Assembly (NCBI GenBank): GCA_034770075.1
Contig: JAVJAP010000134.1
Location: 62,001 to 126,000, forward strand
Length of the DNA stretch: 64,000 nucleotides
Reading direction: 5' to 3'
Source of the DNA: Aralia elata
Taxonomy: Eukaryota > Streptophyta > Magnoliopsida > Apiales > Araliaceae
Shown: in pieces, positions 55,420 through 64,000 of the stretch
Layout: the number at the start of each line of letters is the position of its first letter
Position numbering within the stretch: position 1 is the first letter of the stretch
The notes under the pieces: model-generated
Databases searched by the model: none
The model's input: the letters and a program-made list of their open reading frames with translations, nothing else
What the model was told of the DNA's origin: nothing
Program-made: the position numbers and the translations under genes

Positions 55420-58400
55420 TGTAATGTCCGGGAATTTTTAATCATTGTAGTGATTTATTTTATTATATGAAATGCATTTTAGTAATGAATTTAATTGGAC
55501 CCATGTATGTATTATTAATTTATTATCTAAATATATGGTCCAATAATTTTCTCGCATTAAAAGGGCTCACTAATAGGTTGAATAAATTAATGAGTCAACC
55601 TTAACAATTGATTGACAAGAAATTAGGAAAATTAATAAATAATTCTACTATTATCGGATTTAAATAATTTGCCATGAGGAATTATTGTGGAAATAAGTAT
55701 CATAACTAATTATTAAGATTAAATTAGTAATTTAATATTAGAAGCATAATGTTATTTTAATTGGGTCATATCTCTTTAATTAAGTTGACCCAATATCAAG
55801 TGGGCCGAAACCAATGTCATTTTTATTTCCTTCTTGGGCCCCTTTTTGATTGAGCTCATTCCCTCCTTACCAGACGGGTTATAACTTTAGCAAGCGGGTC
55901 GGTCCAATCTATTTGGGGGAAACCAGGAGGAGTTGGGGATTAACCGAGCAAAACCTTTTCATATCAGATAATCGAACTAAATCGAAACCCCAAACCAACG
56001 TAACAGAGCAAGAAGGGGAATCCAGACCAAACCCTCAACCCAGATAGAAACGGGAAAAGGAATAGGGAACCTAGCAACCCAAGCTGTCAATCAATCAACC
56101 ACACCGGCATGAGGCGACCGGCGGCGTAGGCTAGAAACCCAGCGGCAACCAGCGGACAAACGAGCGAAGGCGTCAACAACCAAGCGCTCGACGATCGAAC
56201 CAACGGGCTTGAAATAATCAGCGATTTGATCGATGGGAAGGCGCCGCTCGAAGATGTGACGGTCTAGCTGGGCTCGGATGGGCAGTGTAGACACCGACTG
56301 TTACCTCCCTCCTACCGTTGGTCATTGACTTGAGCGATTTAGGTAATATCCAGTCTATTGGGTAAAAGATTTACTACAAATTGAAATCCCCAAAACCTTA
56401 GCCAGCTACTGTTATTTGAGGGTTCCAAATTAGGGGGGAAAATTACAGTAAGAAGAGAAAACGAGAGGAGTTGGCCGTGAATGTCCGCCGAGTTCATTAG
56501 TTACTTTGGGAGAAGAAGGAAGATAGCCCACCGGACGGCCTTAAGGTATAACCCAACTGCCGTGTAATCGCGTTTGGACTGTACCTCTCTTTCTTTTTCT
56601 TTTCTGTTATTGGTTTGTGTCTGTGAAGTTGCCGATTTGGGTTGGCTTATAATACTGTATGTAGATTATGGTTGTTCTGTATTGGGAATACCTTGTTTCT
56701 TTGTATTGGGTTAATTATTTCCCTGTATTAGATTGCTTTGTGCATTTGGGTTGTGTTAAAATCTGGTGCAAGAGAACCCCAAGAGGTTCGGCAACATGAT
56801 TGTGGTATCATAAACTGGCCAAGGTTAAGGCTTAGAATGCTCAGTATATGTTCGATTTAATGCCTAAACCAGAATTTGTTTTCTTTTTCTATGTTAACTG
56901 TCTGCCAACAATATGATTTATAAAACCCAACATTGGTTTCTGGTGATGCGACAGTGTATGGCTGGCCACAGACCTTAGAAGAGGTGTTCATGTTGTATTA
57001 AGCTTATGCTAAGAACCAAAGTTAGCTAAACTGTGTCCAGAAGCTATGTATAAAAATCGGATTTCTTTTTGCCAATAGGTTTGGTGTTGGGTGTGTTTTC
57101 TGCCGTTGGGTTCAAACTTTGGAAAATAGGGGAAGGATGCACATCATAAGGCAGTACTCTGCCCAATTTTCTTTGTAGCTGGGTAGTGAATTGTTAGGTA
57201 AAACAATAATAAAATAACTACTTGCTATTTCAATAATAAATAGCAATTAAGATAATAAGTATCTAAATTACTATTTAGTTAATATTAATAACAAAAATAA
57301 TAATTACTTATTTCTTTTGTCAATATATAATAAGTGATGATAATGAATATTTACTTATTGTTTAATGAATACTAAATAAATAATTAAGCAGGAATAAAGT
57401 GATAAAATAATAATTTTTTATTATTTATCACTAAAATTAAGAAATAATTAATTATTGTTATAGGTAAGGATAATACATATTTAATTAGTATTTATAATGA
57501 TTAAATAAGAGTAAGGTTAATTAAATAATTATTTTTTTTTTATAAATAATAAATAAAGATAATAAATATTTAATTATTATTTTAATTAAGTATAAATAAA
57601 GTGAATAATTTAATTATTTATTATTTATCCTTTAATAATAAATAAAACTAATGAATATTTGATTATTGTTTAACTACTAATCAAGTATGGATAAAACTAA
57701 TAGATTAACTATTTATTATTTATCCTTAAATAATAAATAAAGCTAATAAATATTTGATTATTGCTTAATTACTATTAAATAATAATCAAGTATGAATTAA
57801 GTTAATCATTTGATTATTTGTCAATAAGTGATAAATAAAGATAACAAATATTCAATGAAATAAATTATTTATTATTTATCAATAAATAATAAACAAAGAT
57901 AATAAATATTTAATTAATATTAAATGATAATTAAGTACGAACAAGGTTAACAAATAATTATTTATTATTTATCGATAAATAATAAATAAAGGTAATAAAT
58001 ATTTAATTATTATTTAATCTTAAATAATAATTAAGTATAAGTATAGTTAAAAAAAAAATATTTACTTATTATTTAATATAATAAATATTTAATTGTTATT
58101 CAAATGATATTTGATAATAATTAAGTATGACAAAAGGTAATGAGATAATTATTATCGTAATAAATAAGGATTGTTAAACCATGTTCAGGGGCAGATAATG
58201 GTAATAAATCCGGGAAACCAAAGAATAGGTAATCATGATTAGCTACCATCAAGTTAATAGCTAAAGATTATTAATTTCTGTTTAGCTAATGTTAATTAGT
58301 AATTAAATATAGATAGTGAATTTTACCTGTTGAGTAAAAGGTATAGTGAGAGGTGCCAATATACAACTGTTAATTGATAAATCGACTTTACCCAATGATA

Positions 58401-59208
58401 GGTCACTCGAGATCAATTAATTAAAGCTAAACTATATCTGTAGCTGAGCAAACAGGCAAGTTCCTAACCCTAAACTTCTTTCATTTTTGCAAGTTCTTCT
58501 CACTCAATTTTTGGCATTGAGCAAGCTTTTAAACCTTATGCATTGTTTTAATTCGTGCAAAAAGGTATATATTGTTGCAAGTTATTCTTTAAGCTTGAAT
58601 CTTATTTCCGAGCACGCTTTAAGTGGTCTAATTACTTTTAAAATTATTCCACATCTGTATATTTATTGACATTCGCACTCGTGCATTTGAAATTCGTATA
58701 TTTAAATTCAGGAATTTATAAACCATTCATGGTTAAGTCTGAACCCTTGTTCGGTCAGACAATTATGTGAGAATTAATAAAAGCTATCCGAACCAATCAA
58801 TGGTAAGGATTCTTAGACTGTATGAACACCCCTTTATTTATAGGGGAGTACCCCACGTACCGTATATAAGGTACAAATAGCAGAATTAAATGTTATGCAT
58901 ATACATAGGGTACGCGAGGCTGATCCCCTCAAGTACGTTATTCTGTAGCCAGTAACCAGAGGGTCAACCAGCTATTGACTCCTCTGGAAGTTATCGTTCA
59001 AAGTCTATTTGACTATCAATTGTTCCAAAAGCATTTAATGTTCTTGCTTCTGATTATTCTATTGTTGAAATCCCTTTAATGTCCCTTCATCATGATATAT
59101 CTTTATTGTTGCACTTTAAACTTGTTGGGCAAACTCGTTGCTCATTCTTGCTATATCATGACTTCATTGCAGCTAAACCCGAGACGTCAGGGAAGAACAA
59201 AGGAAAAG

Positions 59209-61101
59209 TGTTGTCCGATTTGTATATGAACAATTTACGCGCAAGTATACGCGGTCAACAAGTAATAAAGTGTAAGTAGAGTATCGATCCCACGAGAAAT
59301 TATTACTAGTCTTTTCCAAGTACTAATCTTTTATCATCTCAATCTTATTTAAACAAATGATAATTGCTTGTGTTGTTTTGTATTAATAAAGATAACAAAT
59401 AATTAAACAACTATGGAAAGCATTAAGATAATGAAATCAAATATTAACAAGTCTAAGATTGCAATTTCCCCCAACACTTCACTTGAATATCCTAACTCTC
59501 TCTTTTCAACTAGTTAAATCACAAGGATTGTTATCCGAGAATTTACAAGTATATACAAGCCTCTCTCGATGGTCAAATACGTATTTCCCAATGCGGTGTA
59601 TAAATATCTCTATTCTACACACTAGCAAGAATCCAATATCAAGAATAATCAACAAGACACGTGTCACCAAATCTCATTAATCACCCTATCAATTATCAAC
59701 TTTCGCAATAGAAATCATTAAGCATGATTCTCAAATGGATACATGTGGTATTTAGGTATATGTCTATCCTAAATACAATCAAATTATCCATTCATGAGGG
59801 TAATAAATAAAACACGCGTCACTTAATTTCATAAATTACCCATAGGAATATCTAATTTTCACATGATATCATAACAAGGTCTCAACCTATACTTCCTCTC
59901 TCAATTCCATATAAGTTCCCAAGGTAATTACTAGCTAGGTAATTAATATATAAAGCACAAATTATGATATCCAATCACAAATAATTAACCAACATCAAAG
60001 AGAGAGCATTCAATTTCAAACTATGTATTGGGTTCCATTGAAATCTTAGTAAACAAGTTCTAGGTCATGGTAACTACAAATAACATCATATTCAATTTAT
60101 ACATCATGTTGGATTACAAAATAGAAGGGAAAACTAGAGATACAACCACTTTTGTAGATTTTCATATGATGTTTGATGGATTGATGATGAACCCTAGCTT
60201 CTCCTCCATGGTTTTGCAGTCCTTGATGCTTTAGCTCCTTGGCCTTGCTTGATTTAGCTTGATTTTAGCACTTTGGCCCTCTAATTTGATGTATTGTGTA
60301 GCCTCCTCTCCCTAGAATTGCTGATTTCTATCTCCCCTCTTCTCTATTTCGTGCCTCCCCTGTTAGTATAAACCCCCTGGATGCCTAACCTAGCTTAGCC
60401 CACCAAATTGGACCAAAATCCCGCACATTTTAGCTTTCTGCTGCAGGCGAGCTCGCCCCGGCGAGGATTTTGGCCTACGTTTTCTCGCCCCCGCGAGCTC
60501 TCGCCGCGGCGAGAAATTTGTGTAGGAAATTCCCGCCCCGGCGAGATCAGGTAAAATGGCCATAACTTCTTCGTCCGAACTCGGATTTAGGCGTTTAAGT
60601 AGGCTATGGAAAGATAAGAAGTAGCTCTACAACTTCCATAACTGGAGCTGGTCGAGATAATGTCCGAAGCAAGGCTCAAAATGGCCTGGAAGCAGCTGCT
60701 GGGTAAAATGCATGCCAAATCCGATGGTAAAATTATCATAACTCTCTCATACGAACTTCAAATTGGATGATTCTGGATGTTCTGGAAAGCTAAGATCAAA
60801 ATCTACAACTTTCGTTCTTTGAGTTTTGAGAGATTCAGATTGGATCATGGGTGAAATTGAGAAACAAGCAGCAGGAATGCTAGATTCACGCCGAAAACGC
60901 ATTGATATCAAGGGCCTTTATTTCAATACCTACAAAACAACGTAAAAACACATAAAAGCACACAAATACATGTAAAAGTAATACAAGACTACATTACACA
61001 ACAATAAGATGAAAACACATAAAACCAAACGAAATAGCTAAAGACTTACAAATTATTAAGGCTAAAAGTACTCAATTTGTGTATATAAAACACACTCATC
61101 A
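59209..61101 (-). mobile_element. Solo LTR F (E/D-type), minus strand (1893 bp)
   Basis: Plus-strand ends TGTTGTCCGATTTG and CACTCATCA, like LTRs D and E. Target duplication AAAAG at 59204-59208 and 61102-61106. It resembles E along its length (start, cluster of GC words, ACATAAAA repeats near the end) but has no internal region or primer site, so it is a solo LTR. Palindromes are at 60452-60550. Confidence 0.93.
60452..60546 (-). repeat. CTCGCCCCGGCGAG palindromes in solo LTR F
   Basis: CTCGCCCCGGCGAG (60452-60465), CTCGCCCCCGCGAG (60484-60497), the perfect 16-base palindrome TCTCGCCGCGGCGAGA (60499-60514) and a partial CCGCCCCGGCGAG-type unit (about 60533-60546). Confidence 0.85.
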
Positions 61102-63699
61102 AAAAGAAAAGATGAAATGATAGACTTCTCGTAGCAGACTTTAGATTCATGTGTTAGTTAATTACTGTTAATGTAATTTAAACCCTGATAGCTATTTAGG
61201 GTATGGATTGTGTAAATGTTTAAGGTTAATCGCATTCTGGGACTAGTAACACCTTGTAATGAACAACGTATGTTTATTTTATTCCGCATTTTAGATATCA
61301 TATGTTGTTATAGGTGGATGTTTATGTTGGATCGTGATGACCGGATCCGGGTATTTGGAGACCCGAATTTGGGGGCGTCACAGATTTTCAGTTCATTTCT
61401 ACCGCCGGGGCGGTAGACTCGACTGTCTCCCTCTACAGTTCGCGAACCAGTGAAATCCTAAGCCAAAGTTTTCGAATTCTACCATCCAACACATAATTTA
61501 AACTTACCCAAACATCAAATATGCTAGAAAACAATTACCCAACATGTTTCTAACCAATTTAACAATTATAATACACCTAATCAATTAATTAGAACCCAAA
61601 AATTCACTGTTTAAATAAAATATTCATATTTTGGCCATTTTAATGAAATCAAACACTGTGAATTCATCTTTCAACCATTTTAACCCATTCTACTTGCATT
61701 CTTTTCGTTTTTCATCATATTATCATAATCAAATGTCAATTTACCGGTTAATAACCAAATTAAACATCAATTTCATACACATAAGCCATACATGAAAATA
61801 AAGCTCTGTAAAACCAAAAACTCCATTCTAAAACATGATTTCATGGGTTAACACATTCAAATTAATCTATAGCCATCATATAATCATCTAATACATGTTT
61901 ACTATCAACCATAACCAAGTAATTCATGTATTTAGCATATGAATTCACATACAGTAAAATAGAAATCATATATAGAGAAGTAAAGTAATAAGAATATAGT
62001 GAAGGACTTTTAAAAAGGATTATAACTTTGAGCTAAACAAGATGATTTCCTAGCTTAGCAATTCTCTTTCTTCTCCTTCTCAATTCACAAAACTCTCAAT
62101 TTTTCTCTTCTTCTCTGTATTTTCTTTCTTCTCTTTTCTCTTTGTTAAACTCTGTGTTTTTCTTTCTTTTAAAAAAAATAAACTGATTACTAACTTTAAC
62201 GTAACTTAGCCTTCAATTTGTCAGTTAAAGAAAAACAAAGGGTTAGGCCTTGTTTGGCAAACTCAACTACCAAATAATCCATTTTTACTAACCAAGGATC
62301 ACAAGGCCTTGTTTGGTTTAACTAAATAAAACCCTTTCTCCATTTATTTTAATAATCCATTTTACTATTATGTTTTAATTGTCACACTTTCAATTTAATT
62401 AAACTTATTATTAAATAAATTCAATTAAACCTTACTAATTTAATTAATAATTCCATTTAACCAATAACAATAACACCAAATAAATTATCTTATTCAAATA
62501 AATCCTTTATTCAAATAAATCATTTAATCATCTAATTTAATTATTAAATTAAATTACAATAATCACATCAAATCACATTTAAATAGCATTTAACATAAAT
62601 TCTTTCACCATAACTTTATAAATTATTTATTTCACTCAATAAATAAATTAACAAAAATATTTATATATCTCAATAAATATTTTTATTTAATCACAAAAAT
62701 CGCATTCGTTACATGCTTCTCCCAATAGACACATATGAATAAATCCTTATAAATCTAGCAATTAAAGCAATAGAGCTACAAGGAACACCCTAACTAATTA
62801 ACCCGCTATATTTCTATATGAATTATGTTAATTAGGGTTTCAAGCTCAAATTCTTTTAATGGCTGCTAAAGACATATAGGTATATTCCTATCCTATATGC
62901 TAATCATATTAACATTATTCAGATTATATGAACAGATGCTATCATATCCAGATCTAAATCTATACTCCATCTTTCAATTTTGTATAAATTATCTCGGTAA
63001 TTGTTGATCAGACAATTAATCAATAAGAACAAGATATGATAAATAATTCAAAAATAATTAACTTAAATTAAATAGAAAGCATCAATATAAATTACATACT
63101 AAGTTCCGTTGCAATCTTAATTAGAAATTTAGTTCATAGCAATAAAGGAAAACATCATCCAAATTATAAATAAAAACATCCTAGAGATTATAAAAATTAA
63201 AGATAAAAGAAAGGGGTAGAAGAAACTATAGTGGTTGCTTCCAAACTCTCTCTTGATCTCTTCAAACTCTACAAATCTGCTTCGTGTTTTTCTCGTTGTT
63301 TCTCTCTAATCTCTTGTTGTTACGTTCTCTAAGTGCTCTCCAATTGATCTTCTTAAAAAACTCTCCTTCAGAATCCTTTTTGGCTTAGAAATCTTTCTTT
63401 CCAATTAATTTTCACTTTCCTCGCTGGCCAAATCTGATGTTGGGCGTCATTACGCCGCTCCTAGCACAAATCTTGGCGTCATTACGCCACTTTGAGACAC
63501 CATATTTACAAAAATACCATTATGCTCATTTTTAAAGATTTTTAATTCTTTTCTTCTCCAAAATGATATATATGCCCTTCCTGCTCCATCCTAAAATAAA
63601 TAAACATAAAAACAAATAAAACAACTCTAAAAATTACTTAAAGATAACAATTATTAAGTCTAATAATACCCAATTCGCAGGTATAAAACCCACTCATCA

Positions 63700-64000
63700 A
63701 ATACCCCCAAACTTAAACAATTGCATGTCCTCAAGCAAGACAATAAGAACAACTATAACAACTAATTCTAAATAGCAACTCACACGACTCAAGCAATGAA
63801 CCAATACAAATTTGCGTCATAGCCTCAAAGATTTCGTTTATTGATAACTCAAGATTTTTTTTTGAAAACATACAAAGCCTAAATTTTAACATAATTATCA
63901 GTTCCACAACTACTCATGATCCTTCAAATGAGTGTATGCATCCAAATGTTCAAACTAGTTATGACTCAGATAAGACCATATAAACAAATACTCATAAAAG
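63700..64000 (-). other. Start of second D internal region
   Basis: It matches 41328-41630 closely (AATACCCCCAAACTTAAAC onward) and runs off the window. On the minus strand this is the 3' end of the internal region of the next element copy in the array, with its purine tract touching LTR D2. Confidence 0.9.

Larger units (their letters stand above)
45295..61382 (+). mobile_element. Complete young Ty3/Gypsy chromovirus C (Tekay/Del-like)
   Basis: LTRs of 4076 and about 4065 bp net, Met-tRNA primer site, ORF1, gag-pol with chromodomain and one purine tract. Target duplication GATTT (45290-45294 and 61383-61387). LTR ends TGTAATGTCC and GGCGTCACA. About twenty differences between the LTRs are visible by eye (roughly 0.5%), so the insertion is recent. 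Its 3' LTR contains solo LTR F. Confidence 0.96.
55420..61382 (+). repeat. 3' LTR of chromovirus C, split by solo LTR F
   Basis: Segments 55420-59208 and 61107-61382, about 4065 bases net. It matches 45295-49370 with about twenty differences, for example ACGTATT/ATGTATT near the start and a shorter G-run near 56435. The insertion of F interrupts AACAAAGGAAAAGAAAAGATG, intact in the 5' LTR at 49080. Confidence 0.95.
43863..62713 (-). mobile_element. Solo LTR A'' of A-type element, minus strand (2.76 kb net), split by C
   Basis: Segments 43863-45294 and 61388-62713. The plus-strand start TGTGACACCCCCAAATCTG is the reverse of an A LTR end; the end is GCATTCGTTACA, the reverse of the A LTR start. 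Target duplication TGCTT. It is close to element A in sequence (same palindrome word, CATTGCAG module, hairpin at 44475-44501). Without internal sequence it is a solo LTR. C is inserted in its palindrome cluster. Confidence 0.92.
43521..63699 (-). repeat. LTR D2, split by nested insertions (1323 bp net)
   Basis: Segments 43521-43862 and 62719-63699 total 1323 bases, equal to D1. The break is flanked by TGCTT (43858-43862 and 62714-62718). Palindromes GGCGTCATTACGCC lie at 63443-63456 and 63475-63488. Confidence 0.93.
40005..64000 (-). mobile_element. Tandem array of non-autonomous LTR element D, minus strand
   Basis: In minus order: internal region (64000-63700), LTR D2 (63699-43521 with nested insertions), internal region (43520-41328), LTR D1 (41327-40005). 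Both internal copies begin next to the LTR with the same AATACCYCCAAACTTAAAC. A shared central LTR is the signature of unequal recombination between element copies. The array runs off the window. Coding is limited to gag-like ORFs, so D would need enzymes from elsewhere. Confidence 0.88.

Noticed and set aside
62030..62170. Pyrimidine-rich stretches (62050-62170, and 24030-24150) as promoters of a host gene
   Set aside because: They are the reverse of the purine-rich tract in A-type LTRs (7376-7530), and no host coding sequence follows.

Overview
The window is plant nuclear DNA, almost certainly from a eudicot, and I could assign nearly every base to LTR retrotransposons. The evidence is Ty3/Gypsy elements with a C-terminal chromodomain (Tekay/Del-like), Ty1/Copia pol remnants, primer-binding sites for plant initiator-Met tRNA and tRNA-Asp, and AT-rich LTRs. 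I see no ordinary host gene, tRNA, rRNA or CRISPR. The species cannot be named from the sequence alone.

Layout, with elements lettered A-H for reference. 1-4066: 3' part of a Copia element (G1: decayed pol plus LTR). 4067-6025: leader and 5' LTR of a minus-strand element with a tRNA-Asp primer site (E). 6026-6751 and 18276-19025: two halves of a minus-strand Copia pol (H), split by a complete chromovirus (A, 6752-18275, target duplication TGTAT). 19026-40004: an array of related LTRs (B1, B2, B3) joined by short non-coding segments. A minus-strand solo LTR of A-type (A', 21431-24825, duplication AAGTA) and a complete but defective Copia (G2, 25963-34948, duplication TGTAA, two 1800-base LTRs) are inserted in it. 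40005-64000: a tandem LTR-internal-LTR-internal array of a non-autonomous minus-strand element (D). Its middle LTR holds a solo LTR (A'', duplication TGCTT), which holds a complete young chromovirus (C, 45295-61382, duplication GATTT), whose 3' LTR holds another solo LTR (F, 59209-61101, duplication AAAAG).

Coding content. A and C share one plan: LTR, Met-tRNA primer site, an acidic coiled-coil ORF of 269-275 residues (ORF1), gag-protease-RT-RNase H-integrase-chromodomain polyprotein, polypurine tract, LTR. In C the polyprotein has one 1-base insertion and one stop; in A it has several lesions. The Copia copies G1 and G2 are badly decayed but share the same lesions, which suggests they were copied in trans while already defective. 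D carries two short gag-like ORFs.

The most interesting signals are non-coding. (1) A hairpin with loop CTGATC, an inner stem that changes by compensation and an outer stem (GTAC/GTAC or GGATA/TATCC type) recurs in LTRs of A, A', A'', B and C. (2) A second hairpin with loop RGRA sits just before the polypurine tract of A, B and C, again with compensatory changes. (3) ORF1 is conserved between A and C. (4) Each LTR family carries its own cluster of short GC-rich palindromes.
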